Source: an uncultured Prevotellaceae bacterium
GTDB lineage: Bacteria > Bacteroidota > Bacteroidia > Bacteroidales > Bacteroidaceae
NCBI GenBank assembly: GCA_902780635.1
Contig: CACZGH010000003.1
Location: forward strand, 1-64,000
DNA length: 64,000 nucleotides
Reading direction: 5' to 3'
Numbering within the stretch: position 1 is the first letter of the stretch; every line of letters begins with the position of its first letter. Shown in pieces: positions 7,689 through 16,514 of the stretch. A program made the position numbers and the translations under genes. The notes beneath the pieces were generated by a model. That model was not told where the DNA came from and did no database searches. It saw only the letters and a program-made list of their open reading frames with translations.

Positions 7689-8132
7689 TTAATCGTCGAT
7701 GCTCATCAGCTTTCCATTCTTGTTGAATTTCAGTTCGAGGTCGTTCGACAGTTCTATATCGTAACCATAGCGCTCTTTGTCGATTTTGACGATGGAGGCA
7801 CCTGCAAAGTTGGCTTTCACATAGTTGGCGATGCTGGCCGGTACGAGTTTGGCAGGAACGGCACTGTAGTTGCAGTCCACTTTGTCCCAGGTCCCGTTCT
7901 TGTCGAAGTCCAGTTCCACCCCGTTGTTCAGACGCACTTCGTACCTAGTCCCCGAGAACTCCCTGTCGAGCTTGGCGTATGAGATGGTTTGTCCTGGGAA
8001 GTTGGTTTTCACGAAAGTCTTCGCTGCAGCGGGAAGTTGGTTGGTGGGGATGATCATGTCACCTGCGAAGATTGATACTGACTGCATGAAGAAACATGCT
8101 ACTGCTGCGATAAATAATTTTGTCGTTTTCAT
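7689..8132 (-). CDS. PepSY-like domain protein (exported)
   Basis: A 147-residue protein with a signal peptide (MKTTKLFIAAVACFFMQSVSIFA) and two successive PepSY-like (DUF2874-type) repeats. Each repeat has a LPxxAxxFVKxNFPG or IANYVKANFAG helix followed by a YEVRLNNGVELDFDKNG or YDIELSNDLELKFNKNG hairpin. Start chosen at the ATG at 8132, where the signal peptide begins; the upstream extension is Lys/Asn-rich and unconserved. Such periplasmic proteins are common in Bacteroidota and may bind or inhibit partner proteins; the role is unknown. A paralogue lies at 20390-20821. Confidence 0.85.
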   Translation of the reverse strand: MKTTKLFIAAVACFFMQSVSIFAGDMIIPTNQLPAAAKTFVKTNFPGQTISYAKLDREFSGTRYEVRLNNGVELDFDKNGTWDKVDCNYSAVPAKLVPASIANYVKANFAGASIVKIDKERYGYDIELSNDLELKFNKNGKLMSIDD

Positions 8133-8213
8133 AATTGTATTTTTTTTGTTATTATTTTTTTGTTTTAATTCTCGTTTTTGTCGATTTGAAGGATTTTGTT
8201 CCTTTCTACATTG

Positions 8214-8221
8214 CAAAGATA
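8214..8221 (-). promoter_or_regulatory. -7 box for the PepSY-like gene
   Basis: CAAAGATA on the plus strand reads TATCTTTG on the minus strand, 82 bp before the start codon at 8132. A -33 element is not obvious. Confidence 0.5.
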
Positions 8222-8373
8222 AGTTGCTTTTTCCCTATGCTCATCATATTTTGCTGTTTTTCTATTCCGTTGATTGCGACAGCGACAGTATATCGCGACA
8301 TTCCGCTCAAGACCCAGCTTTTTCTGTCGCTTCAGTAGCATTTGATGGAAACTATTATAGAAGAACCTCTGAC

Positions 8374-8416
8374 AAAAAAAGAACTCTCCACACCCCAGAG
8401 TTGAGGGTGTGGAGAG
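8374..8416 (-). terminator. Rho-independent terminator
   Basis: CTCTCCACACCC (8384-8395) and GGGTGTGGAGAG (8405-8416) make a perfect 12-bp stem. On the minus strand it is followed by TTC and then seven T residues. It ends the transcript of the 8462-9181 gene. Confidence 0.92.
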
Positions 8417-8461
8417 GATCAGTGCATCATGGTTGCCCATGCTGTGTATGATGTTGTAAGC

Positions 8462-9181
8462 TTACTTGCGGACACCTCCGAAAGTTCTCTTAGGAGCATT
8501 GCTGCCATTGCTGGCCACGTTGCCGGAAGTATTGCTGCCGAAGGTGCGGCTTGGAGTCGTGGGACGGTTGCCGTTGTAGTTGCCGTTGCCATTCTGACTG
8601 CCGTTGTTGTGGTTGCCATTGTGGCTCCAGTTTCCGTTGTTGTGATTTCCATTGTTATTATTGTTATTGTTGTTGTGATTACCATAGCCCTTGGGAGGGT
8701 TATTGCCATGGCCCTTGGGAGGATTAGGTTTGTCGAAGTGGTGACCAGCGTAGAAGCTGCCGCCTTTGTGGCTGTGTCCACCCTTGAAGTTCACGAACAC
8801 TGCAGGACGATGGTAGAACATCCGATCGGTGGCGTAGCGGGTGTAGATGCTGAAGGTCCAGCCACGGGTGCCCCAGATGACGGGACGATAGAACCATGCG
8901 CTAGCCATGTAGCGGTCGTACTGCCAAGTGCTGAGCACATAACGCAGGTCGCGGTTACGAACATCCCACCAGAATCCGAACACGTCGGCGCGGGTATCTA
9001 CGTTGAGCAGGTAGTCGAGGTTGATCTCATACACTGCCTCATATTGTGTTGCTGTCAGTCCGAGCTCGTAAGCCATCTTGTCAGAAAGGAAGAGGGCCTC
9101 GTTGCGTGCGGTGTTGAACGGCATTGCTGCGGCGGAGATGGCTATCGTCATCATCATCACCAAGGTCATCATCTTCTTCAT
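8462..9181 (-). CDS. Exported protein with Asn/Gly-rich tail, unknown function
   Basis: A 239-residue protein with signal peptide MKKMMTLVMMMTIAISAAA. Residues 20-135 form a Tyr/Trp-rich domain (FLSDKMAYEL, YEINLDYLLNVD, NRDLRYVL, WFYRPVIW) that is clearly paralogous to the protein at 24085-24492. The C-terminal half is low complexity: a Lys/Gly/His/Pro linker, then a long Asn/Gly tract (about 158-215) that includes a run of eight Asn. The domain may be helical and the tail a flexible or surface-exposed spacer. Function is unknown. Confidence 0.75.
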   Translation of the reverse strand: MKKMMTLVMMMTIAISAAAMPFNTARNEALFLSDKMAYELGLTATQYEAVYEINLDYLLNVDTRADVFGFWWDVRNRDLRYVLSTWQYDRYMASAWFYRPVIWGTRGWTFSIYTRYATDRMFYHRPAVFVNFKGGHSHKGGSFYAGHHFDKPNPPKGHGNNPPKGYGNHNNNNNNNNGNHNNGNWSHNGNHNNGSQNGNGNYNGNRPTTPSRTFGSNTSGNVASNGSNAPKRTFGGVRK

Positions 9182-9237
9182 GTCTTTTTTGTTTTTGATG
9201 GTTGAACTTTTTGTTTCTTATCTCTTGTTTTCTGTTG

Positions 9238-9245
9238 CAAAAGTA
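9238..9245 (-). promoter_or_regulatory. -7 box for the Asn/Gly-rich protein gene
   Basis: CAAAAGTA reads TACTTTTG on the minus strand, fitting TAnnTTTG, 57 bp before the start codon. Confidence 0.5.
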
Positions 9246-9289
9246 GTGCAAAAAACATGACCTTGAAAAGGATTATGCCTAAAGTGAAA

Positions 9290-9324
9290 GGGTGGTTTCC
9301 CTCTATTTGATAGGGAAACCACCC
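9290..9324. other. Perfect 13-bp palindrome between divergent promoters
   Basis: GGGTGGTTTCCCT (9290-9302) pairs with AGGGAAACCACCC (9312-9324). No gene ends on either side and no T-tract follows, so it does not look like a used terminator. It may be an operator or a relic. Confidence 0.4.
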
Positions 9325-9447
9325 CTTCAAGCCCCATTCCATCATTCTATATAATGAGTCCGTCTTTGCACAATCTTTTCTATGCTCTACGCGTGGCAGA
9401 CTGAAAAAAAGCAAACCAAGAATACTCAAAATATGAGGATTATTCAT

Positions 9448-9455
9448 TATCTTTG
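9448..9455 (+). promoter_or_regulatory. -7 box upstream of psuK
   Basis: TATCTTTG, 225 bp before the start codon. If used, the mRNA leader includes the whole palindromic repeat. No -33 match is clear. Confidence 0.45.
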
Positions 9456-9481
9456 CGTCAAATTGAAAGAAAGACATGACC

Positions 9482-9658
9482 TTAACTCAACTTTCGCAAG
9501 TTGAGAGGAGTCAAGAAGTTAAAGGAGTTAAGGAGATAAGCCATTACATCTGATGGCTATAGAGAGACAGCCTACGATTCATTTGGCTTAACTCCTTAGC
9601 GAAGCGATAACTACTTAACTCCTTAGCTACCTGCAAGTTGAGTACTTGCGAAACTTGA
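9482..9658. repeat. 177-bp palindromic repeat, left copy flanking psuKG
   Basis: Composed of a small hairpin CTCAACTT-TCGC-AAGTTGAG (9486-9505), AAGTTAAAGGAGTTAAGG echoes, long arms TAAGGAGATAAGCCA (9529-9543) and TGGCTTAACTCCTTA (9584-9598) with one mismatch, an inner AGCCAT/ATGGCT hairpin, and a CAAGTT/AACTTG hairpin at the right end. It is almost identical to 11552-11728. Confidence 0.9.
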
Positions 9659-9679
9659 AACCTTAATATAAAAATAGCG

Positions 9680-10588
9680 ATGAATAGATACGTGACAGTG
9701 ATTGGAGGTGCCAACATCGACATAGCAGCGTCGCTGACAGCACCCTTTGTACCTGCCGACTCTGTGCCGGGACAGGTGACGATGGGCTGTGGAGGTGTGG
9801 CTCGAAACATAGCCCACAACCTTCGGCTGATGGGGCATGAGGTGAGGCTGGTCAGTGTTTTCGGTGAGGAGACTTTTGGTCAGATGTGCTGGCGTGAGTG
9901 TCAGGACATCGGCCTAGACCTGACGCTGAGCGAACGCGACAAGGAGATGCGAACTGGCATATACCTGTGTATCAACAACCAGATGGGAGAGATGATTGCA
10001 GCAGTGGCCGACACCGATATTATCAATCGCATCACACCTGAGTTTCTGGATTCACGTATTGGCACTATCAACAACTCTGCTCTCGTCATTGCCGACACCA
10101 ACATCTCCACCGAGGCATTGCGATACCTCTTCGACTGTTGCACAGCGCCACTCATGGTGGATGCTGTGAGCACCGCAAAGGCCACACGTGTCATCATGGC
10201 ACTTCATCAGAGCCACTCACACCGGCTGAATGTCCTGAAACTCAACAAGCAGGAGGCTTTGGCAGTAACCCATTGCGATACGGTCGAGTCTTCCGCCGAT
10301 TGTCTCTTAGGCATGGGTGTCATTCAAGTCTATATCACGATGGGCAGCGAAGGGGTGTATTGCAGTGATGGCACCCACCATCATCATTATCATGCCCTCC
10401 CCGCTAAGGTGGCCAACACCACAGGGGCGGGCGATGCCTTTATCGCAGGCGTGGCGCATGCCCAACTTTGCGGAACGATGTTCCCCGACTGTGCCCTGAC
10501 TGGGCTGAGAGCCGCCCATGCCGCCTTGCTTTCCCCACAGACCGTCAATCCCGATGTTGGCAGCTATTGCCGCGGCGAGGAAAAATGA
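9680..10588 (+). CDS. psuK: PfkB-family pseudouridine kinase
   Basis: A 302-residue ribokinase/PfkB sugar kinase. The N-terminal GGANIDIAA segment and GCGGVARNIAHNL (residues 37-49) form the nucleoside/sugar-binding lid region. The C-terminal signature NTTGAGDAFIAG carries the anion hole and the catalytic Asp. Assignment as pseudouridine kinase rests on the next gene, 45 bp downstream, which encodes pseudouridine-5'-phosphate glycosidase: the kinase makes pseudouridine 5'-phosphate, which the glycosidase splits to uracil and ribose 5-phosphate. The pair is enclosed by two copies of a 177-bp repeat. Confidence 0.88.
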   Translation: MNRYVTVIGGANIDIAASLTAPFVPADSVPGQVTMGCGGVARNIAHNLRLMGHEVRLVSVFGEETFGQMCWRECQDIGLDLTLSERDKEMRTGIYLCINNQMGEMIAAVADTDIINRITPEFLDSRIGTINNSALVIADTNISTEALRYLFDCCTAPLMVDAVSTAKATRVIMALHQSHSHRLNVLKLNKQEALAVTHCDTVESSADCLLGMGVIQVYITMGSEGVYCSDGTHHHHYHALPAKVANTTGAGDAFIAGVAHAQLCGTMFPDCALTGLRAAHAALLSPQTVNPDVGSYCRGEEK

Positions 10589-10633
10589 GAAAAGAGAAGG
10601 CAACAAATAATGTCACACAAAAAAAATAAAAAT

Positions 10634-11548
10634 ATGAACAAATATCTTTCCATCTCACCAGAAGTGCAGAAAGCACTTGATGAAAAGCGGCCTGTAGTGG
10701 CTCTGGAGTCGACCATCATCTCACACGGCATGCCTTATCCGCAGAATGTGGAAACGGCACTGAAAGTGGAGCAGACCATCCGCGAGGGCGGTGCCGTGCC
10801 CGCCACTATCGCCATCATTGGAGGCAAACTGAAAGCTGGTTGCACCCCCGATGAAATCGAGCACCTGGGGCGCAAGGGACTGGCGGTGACCAAGGCATCA
10901 CGCCGTGACTTGCCCGTGCTCATCGCCCGCGGCGAGGATGGCGCCACTACCGTGACCACGACCATGATGATCGCCGCGATGGCAGGCATCCAAGTGTTTG
11001 CCACTGGTGGCATCGGCGGTGTCCACCGTGGTGCAGAGAAAACGATGGACATCAGTGCCGACCTGGAGGAACTTGCCATGACGCCCGTGATGGTCATCTG
11101 TGCCGGCGCCAAGGCCATTCTTGACCTGGGACTGACGTTAGAATATCTCGAGACAAAGGGGGTGCCCGTCATCGGCTACGGCACCGAAGAACTGCCGGCC
11201 TTCTACACACGGCACAGTGGGTACAAGGTGGACTACCGCATCGACACTCCTGAACAACTTGCCGCAGTCTTCCGCACCAAGCTTGAATTGGGCATCAAGG
11301 GTGGTATGCTTGTCACCAACCCTATCCCAGAGGAATACTCCATGCCTGCCGACGTCATCAATCATGCCATCGACGAGGCCATCGATGAGGCCAACCGTCT
11401 GGGCATCCGCGGCAAGGAAACCACGCCATTTCTACTGGACAAGGTCAAGCAACTCACTGGTGGCGACAGTCTGGACAGCAACATCCAGCTGGTGCTCAAC
11501 AATGCCCGCCTAGCCGCCCGCACGGCTGTGGCATTATCGATACAGTAA
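10634..11548 (+). CDS. psuG: Pseudouridine-5'-phosphate glycosidase
   Basis: A 304-residue member of the PsuG/indigoidine synthase A-like family. It catalyses reversible cleavage of the C-C glycosidic bond of pseudouridine 5'-phosphate to uracil and ribose 5-phosphate. Signatures include ALESTIISHGMPYPQN at the N-terminus, the TTVTTTMMIAAMAGI and FATGGIGGVHRG segments, and a C-terminal NPIPEEYSMP stretch. I chose ATG 10634 (MNKYLSI) over the in-frame ATG at 10610 because the extra residues are only Lys/Asn/His. It forms an operon with psuK and allows salvage of modified nucleosides from RNA turnover. Confidence 0.95.
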   Translation: MNKYLSISPEVQKALDEKRPVVALESTIISHGMPYPQNVETALKVEQTIREGGAVPATIAIIGGKLKAGCTPDEIEHLGRKGLAVTKASRRDLPVLIARGEDGATTVTTTMMIAAMAGIQVFATGGIGGVHRGAEKTMDISADLEELAMTPVMVICAGAKAILDLGLTLEYLETKGVPVIGYGTEELPAFYTRHSGYKVDYRIDTPEQLAAVFRTKLELGIKGGMLVTNPIPEEYSMPADVINHAIDEAIDEANRLGIRGKETTPFLLDKVKQLTGGDSLDSNIQLVLNNARLAARTAVALSIQ

Positions 11549-11551
11549 AAA

Positions 11552-11728
11552 TAACTTAACTTTCTCAAGTTGAGAGAAGTTAAGAAGTTAAAGGAGTTAA
11601 GGAGTTAAGCCATTACATCTGATGGCTATAGAGAGACAGCCTACGATTCATTTGGCTTAACTCCTTAGCGAAGCGATAACTACTTAACTCCTTAACTACC
11701 TGAAAGTTGAGTACTTGCGAAACTTGAA
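11552..11728. repeat. 177-bp palindromic repeat, right copy flanking psuKG
   Basis: Same organisation and orientation as 9482-9658. The long arms TAAGGAGTTAAGCCA (11598-11612) and TGGCTTAACTCCTTA (11653-11667) are perfect here. Only a handful of differences separate the copies over the right-hand ~150 bp, so the duplication is recent or homogenised. Confidence 0.9.
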
Positions 11729-11737
11729 TAAAAATAA

Positions 11738-11745
11738 TAACTTTG
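11738..11745 (+). promoter_or_regulatory. -7 box upstream of the GH2 gene
   Basis: TAACTTTG, 25 bp before the ATG. A TTG at 11715-11717, 20 bp upstream, could act as the -33 element and lies inside the end of the 177-bp repeat, so the repeat may supply part of this promoter. Confidence 0.5.
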
Positions 11746-11769
11746 CATTCGACACCATTCATCGACATT

Positions 11770-14700
11770 ATGAAAAATATCTTGCTTGCCACCCTCCTTC
11801 TTTCAGCACTCACCATCGAGGCTGACGACACAAGAGGCATCGGTCTTTACCCTGGGGCCTCCAGTGAGTATTATGCGCCCATCGTCAGTTGGACGGATGG
11901 TGGGGGCACACTTGCAAACGTTGCCTTGCACCGAGCGGCCTATGCCTCGTCAGCAATAGACTACAACCACACGGCACACCTGGTGACCGACGGCATCTGC
12001 GACAATGCCAGGCCTGCCACACTGAAAGTGTCCACACCCAAAGGGCAGTTGCCAAGACGGGAGGCCGAATGGGCCATCGACGGTGGGCCTTATTCCAGAA
12101 ATATCCTCATGGGAAGTCACACATGGCTGCAGTATGACTGGAGTGGAGCCCTGAATGTCTCTGCCCGGAAAATCAAGGTGAGCGGCATGGTGGCCTATGA
12201 TGACAAAGTGGCCACCAAGGGGTATCAGTTGAGTTGCCAGACATCGGATGATGGCCGTCATTGGGAGACCATCGGCCAACTGAAGGGCGACGGTCTGCCC
12301 GGCACTCCACTGCACTACAAACTGCACTCCGACCCCAATAAGCAGGAGGCTCAAGACTATTTGCCTGCACGGATGCTGAATGAGGTGATACGCCTCGATA
12401 AGGACCATCAATGCCTGACCCATATACGAGTCTTACTGGAGATGGAAGGAGCCGCCCACTGGGACATCCGTGAAATACAATTCATGGATGCTGACAATAA
12501 TGATGTTGAGGTGATGCCATCCCGGCTTTTCAGCAGCCTATGGGTGAGTGACGGGGGAGGCGAACAATGGCTCTACGTAGATCTCGGGCGAAGCCTGCCC
12601 GTCGAACAAGTGAACCTCCATTGGTGCCAAGCGCCCAAGCGTGGATGCATTCAAGTATCGGACGATGCCTCGTCGTGGAAAACCGTTGCAGACTTGAAAC
12701 AAGATGAAAAAGCCACATTTTCGGCCAACGCCCGATTTGTACGCCTTCTGCTGCAGGAGCCTGGCGAGACAGGCTTCTATGCACTGCGTGAGATGGAGGT
12801 CCTTTCCCCACAGAAGGTGGTTTACACCCCACATGCTCCTGCACGCGCCAGCAAAGGACGGCAAGAGCTGAGCGGCGGCAACTGGTACCTGCAACGTGCA
12901 TCGGAGGTGACCGACCGGGGCGAGACGATCGCCGCTGAAGGCTATGACTGCCACGACTGGATAGCAGCCACTGTGCCTGGCACGGTCCTGACTTCTTATC
13001 TGAATATTGGTGCCGTGCCCAATCCCAACTATGCCGATGATGTGGACCAGATATCCGAGTCGTTCTTCCGCTCCAATTTCTGGTATCGCGATGAATTTGA
13101 GGTGAGCGACGGGTTGGAAGGAGAACAACAATGGCTCCATTTCGACGGCATCAACTGGAAAGCAAACATCTTTCTCAATGGACAACGACTGGGGCGCATC
13201 GAGGGTGCATTTATGAGGGGCAAGTTCAACGTGACGGGGCTCTTGAAAAAAGGCACCAACTACCTTGCTGTTGAGATCATCTGCAACGACCATTTCGCAG
13301 CCATCAAGGAGAAAGACGAGCAAACGACACAATTTAACGGCGGTATCCTCGGGGCAGACAATCCTACGTTCCACGCGACTGTAGGCTGGGACTGGATCAC
13401 CACCGTTCGTGGACGCGAGGCAGGCATCTGGAACGAGGTCTACTTGACGGCAACGAGCATGGTCACCGTCAGCGACCCGTACGTGAAGACGGAGGTGGGC
13501 AAAACCATCAAGGTCACACCATCGGTTTTTGTACGCAACAACGACAGTCACCCAGTCAGTGGTGTGCTCAGCGGATATATTGGCGACGTGCGCTTTGAAA
13601 AGCCGGTTACACTCCCTGCCAACAGCGAAGAGGAGGTGGTCTTCTCACCTGACGAGTTTCCACAACTCAGCAACAGCGACTTCCGCCTCTGGTGGCCCAA
13701 TGGATATGGAGAGCAGTATCTTTATGATGCAGGATTCCGTTTCAATGACGGTACTCCTATACAATTCAAAGCCGGGCTGCGCCAGATGACCTATCTCGAT
13801 GCCAAAGACTCATTGCGCATCTACGTCAATGGGCGACGCTTGATCCCCCTCGGCGGCAACTGGGGCTTCGACGAACACAATCTGCTATATCGCGCCCGCG
13901 AATACGATATCGCCGTTGGCTATCACCGCGACATGAATTTCACCATGATTCGCAACTGGGTGGGACAAGTGGGCGACGAGTCGTTCTACGAGGCATGCGA
14001 CCGCCATGGCATCATGGTGTGGCAAGACTTCTGGCTGGCCAATCCTGCCGACGGCCCCGACCCTTACGACGATGTGCTCTTCCTTAGCAATGCCGAAGAC
14101 TACACACGGCGTATGCGCTCACATGCCAGCATCGGTCTTTACTGTGGACGCAATGAGGGTTTTCCGCCTGAGGCCATTGACCGGAAGCTCCGCGAGTATG
14201 TCCACCACCTCGCTCCTGGCATGGAGTATATCTCACATTCGTCGTCTGAGGGCGTGAGTGGAGGTGGTCCCTACCGTGCTTTGGAGATGAAGGAGTATTT
14301 TGAGAGGCAGAGCGGGAAAATACACTCCGAGCGTGGGATGCCCAACGTGATGAACATCGAGAGTCTGCGGCGCACTTTCTCACCCGATGCCCTCTGGCCG
14401 CAGTCGCTCCAGTGGGGACAACATGACTTTACACTGCAAGGTGCCCAACGTGCCTCTGAGTTCAACAGACTAGTCACCGAAGCATTCGGCGAGTCAAAGA
14501 GTGCAGAGGAGTTCAGCCGACGGGCACAACTCATCAACTACAACGGCTACCGTGGCATGTTCGAGTCCACTAGCTGTAGCCGTGCCGGACTGCTCCTCTG
14601 GATGAGCCATCCTTGTTGGCCGTCGATGGTATGGCAGAGCTACGACTATTACTTCGATCCAACCGCCGCTTACTTCGGCTGTAAAAAGGCGTGTGAACCG

Positions 14701-15330
14701 CTTCATATTCAGTACAACGCACTTACCGACAGCATCGAGGTGGTGAACCATTCGGCTGGCAACCGTCAGGCGGTCACCGCCACGGCCACCGTCTTCGACC
14801 TCAATGGCAAACGCGCCTGCCAGCAGAAAATCCGCCTCAGCAGTGGAGAAGATACGACAACCTCCTGGGCAAAACTTTCCACACTGATGCCCAAGGCTCC
14901 ATCGGAAGTCTATTTCCTGCGCTTGACACTTACCGACAAGCAGGGTGTTATCTCAGAGAACACCTATATCATGGGAAACGAGGAAAAAGCAGGAAAGAGC
15001 CAACGAACACCAGGAATGGGGAAATACCATGCGCTGCTCTCTCTACCTAAGACCGACGTGGAGGTGACGGAGAAGAAGGCACCAACCGGTGACGCCTCCG
15101 GGGGACAAACGCTCCTTGTCACCTTGCGCAACAAGAGCAAAGTGCCGGCACCCTTCCTGCGGCTGAACCTGATAGGTGAGGATGGAGAGCAAATCCTTCC
15201 TGCCATCTATAGCGACAACTATATCACTCTGATGCCTGGTGAACAAAAGACCATCACTGTCACTTGGAAACTCAACGATGCCCGCGGACAGCAGGGGCAT
15301 GTTGTAGTAACAGAATTGGCCTCCCGCTGA
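11770..15330 (+). CDS. Secreted glycoside hydrolase family 2 enzyme with discoidin-like domains
   Basis: An 1186-residue exported enzyme (signal peptide MKNILLATLLLSALTIEA). Residues ~40-340 hold two F5/8 type C (discoidin)-like carbohydrate-binding regions (one contains TKGYQLSCQTSDDGRHWETI). The GH2 jelly-roll domain (~360-560), Ig-like domain and TIM barrel follow. The acid/base is Glu796 in GRNEG and the nucleophile Glu854 in HSERGMP, the layout of exo-beta-mannosidases and exo-beta-glucosaminidases of GH2. The substrate cannot be fixed from sequence; a mannoside, glucosaminide or galactoside are all possible. Start at ATG 11770 because the signal peptide begins there. No SusC/D genes adjoin it, so it acts as an orphan enzyme. 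Confidence 0.85.
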   Translation: MKNILLATLLLSALTIEADDTRGIGLYPGASSEYYAPIVSWTDGGGTLANVALHRAAYASSAIDYNHTAHLVTDGICDNARPATLKVSTPKGQLPRREAEWAIDGGPYSRNILMGSHTWLQYDWSGALNVSARKIKVSGMVAYDDKVATKGYQLSCQTSDDGRHWETIGQLKGDGLPGTPLHYKLHSDPNKQEAQDYLPARMLNEVIRLDKDHQCLTHIRVLLEMEGAAHWDIREIQFMDADNNDVEVMPSRLFSSLWVSDGGGEQWLYVDLGRSLPVEQVNLHWCQAPKRGCIQVSDDASSWKTVADLKQDEKATFSANARFVRLLLQEPGETGFYALREMEVLSPQKVVYTPHAPARASKGRQELSGGNWYLQRASEVTDRGETIAAEGYDCHDWIAATVPGTVLTSYLNIGAVPNPNYADDVDQISESFFRSNFWYRDEFEVSDGLEGEQQWLHFDGINWKANIFLNGQRLGRIEGAFMRGKFNVTGLLKKGTNYLAVEIICNDHFAAIKEKDEQTTQFNGGILGADNPTFHATVGWDWITTVRGREAGIWNEVYLTATSMVTVSDPYVKTEVGKTIKVTPSVFVRNNDSHPVSGVLSGYIGDVRFEKPVTLPANSEEEVVFSPDEFPQLSNSDFRLWWPNGYGEQYLYDAGFRFNDGTPIQFKAGLRQMTYLDAKDSLRIYVNGRRLIPLGGNWGFDEHNLLYRAREYDIAVGYHRDMNFTMIRNWVGQVGDESFYEACDRHGIMVWQDFWLANPADGPDPYDDVLFLSNAEDYTRRMRSHASIGLYCGRNEGFPPEAIDRKLREYVHHLAPGMEYISHSSSEGVSGGGPYRALEMKEYFERQSGKIHSERGMPNVMNIESLRRTFSPDALWPQSLQWGQHDFTLQGAQRASEFNRLVTEAFGESKSAEEFSRRAQLINYNGYRGMFESTSCSRAGLLLWMSHPCWPSMVWQSYDYYFDPTAAYFGCKKACEPLHIQYNALTDSIEVVNHSAGNRQAVTATATVFDLNGKRACQQKIRLSSGEDTTTSWAKLSTLMPKAPSEVYFLRLTLTDKQGVISENTYIMGNEEKAGKSQRTPGMGKYHALLSLPKTDVEVTEKKAPTGDASGGQTLLVTLRNKSKVPAPFLRLNLIGEDGEQILPAIYSDNYITLMPGEQKTITVTWKLNDARGQQGHVVVTELASR

Positions 15331-15438
15331 CGTTCTTCTTTTCAACGAATGAAAGTCATGGTCATCTCTTGATGCTTCTTCCTCTTCACCCAGCTCTTCA
15401 ACCGGTTTTTCATGCCACACGCTTGACTTCTTAGCTCC

Positions 15439-16497
15439 TTAATTTCCAGAACTGATGTACTTCACTTTCGAAGCATCACGGGGCTTGGCATCTGGCTGCT
15501 CATCAGGATACCCGATAGCGAGGATGTAGTTCAGCTTGTAGCCGTCGGGAATGTCAAGACGGTCAAGGAAGAACTTGGCATCAGCATTCGAGTTCAGCCA
15601 ACGCACGGGACCACCGAGACAGCAAGTGCCGAGGCCCATGGCTTGTGCTGCCAGCATCATGTTCTCTCCCAATAGTCCTGCGTCCAGTTCGCCACCACCA
15701 TTGGCAGGTGTGCAGACGCAGATGAGATTGGGGGCATTGCGGAACATATTCTTGAAGTTTTTGTCACGGCTCACCTGTTCGGCATTGGCCTTCTTGTAGA
15801 CCTCCGTCACGTCGGCTATGAGCTTTTGGTCTTCCACCACGCGGACAATCCACGGCTGTCGGTTACCACCACTTGGCGCATTGATGCCGACACGCACGAT
15901 GACCTCCAGTTTCTCATGCTCCACAGGTGTGTCAAGATACTTGCGGATAGAGCGGCGAGCCATCATATTGCTCAGTACAGGGTTCACCTCCAACTGAATA
16001 TCTGCTTCAATGTCGCTGATTTTGTCTCTCGGCTCATAACGGTGCAGGATTTTGCCGTCACGCGAAACAAGGAATTTGGTGAAGTTCCACTTGATGTCAT
16101 CACCCCTCTTCAACCACACATAGAGCGGATGGGCATTCTCTCCGTTCACTTCAATCTTGTCAAACTGCGGGAACTGAATGTTGAAGTTGGCCGTGCAGAA
16201 CTGGTGAATCTCGAAGATGGAACCGGGAGCCTGCTGTCCAAACTGGTTACAGGGGAAGTCGAGAATCTCCAGCCCCTCGCCGCGATACTTCTCGTAAAGA
16301 GCCTCCAGTTCTTTATACTGAGGGGTGAATCCACAACGGGTAGCCGTGTTGACAATGAGCAACAATTTTCCCTTATAGTCAGAGAGTGAGACATCTTGGC
16401 CAGTGTCATCCTTCACCTTGATGTCATAGATACTCTGTGCCGATACGCTCAGCACACTTGCTACTGCCAAGAGGCAAATGGTCAACAATTTCTTCAT
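15439..16497 (-). CDS. Exported glutathione peroxidase-nitroreductase fusion
   Basis: A 352-residue two-domain protein with a signal peptide (MKKLLTICLLAVASVLSVSAQ). Residues ~22-170 are a glutathione peroxidase-type thiol peroxidase: peroxidatic Cys55 in NTATRCGFTP, Gln85 in FPCNQFGQ and the WNFTKFLV motif. Residues ~175-352 are a nitroreductase-family flavoprotein (MARRSIRKYLDTPV, INAPSGGNRQPW, AAQAMGLGTCCLGG). A flavin reductase joined to a peroxidase suggests the second domain supplies electrons (inference). Last gene of the ohrR operon, 8-17 bp after the ferritin-like gene depending on start. ATG 16497 is preferred over 16506. Confidence 0.88.
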   Translation of the reverse strand: MKKLLTICLLAVASVLSVSAQSIYDIKVKDDTGQDVSLSDYKGKLLLIVNTATRCGFTPQYKELEALYEKYRGEGLEILDFPCNQFGQQAPGSIFEIHQFCTANFNIQFPQFDKIEVNGENAHPLYVWLKRGDDIKWNFTKFLVSRDGKILHRYEPRDKISDIEADIQLEVNPVLSNMMARRSIRKYLDTPVEHEKLEVIVRVGINAPSGGNRQPWIVRVVEDQKLIADVTEVYKKANAEQVSRDKNFKNMFRNAPNLICVCTPANGGGELDAGLLGENMMLAAQAMGLGTCCLGGPVRWLNSNADAKFFLDRLDIPDGYKLNYILAIGYPDEQPDAKPRDASKVKYISSGN

Positions 16498-16514
16498 ATT
16501 ATTCAATTTTTGTT

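Larger units (their letters stand above)
8133..8461. other. Intergenic region between two minus-strand genes
   Basis: Holds the promoter box of the PepSY-like gene (8214-8221) and the terminator of the Asn/Gly-rich gene (8374-8416). Nothing else recognisable. Confidence 0.5.
9182..9679. other. Divergent intergenic region with promoter boxes and 177-bp repeat
   Basis: Contains the minus-strand promoter box at 9238, the palindrome at 9290, a plus-strand TATCTTTG at 9448 and the repeat 9482-9658, which would form most of the leader of the pseudouridine operon. Confidence 0.55.

Noticed and set aside
9482..11728. Composite transposon around psuKG
   Set aside because: The flanking repeats encode no transposase and no target-site duplication is evident; reported as repeats only.
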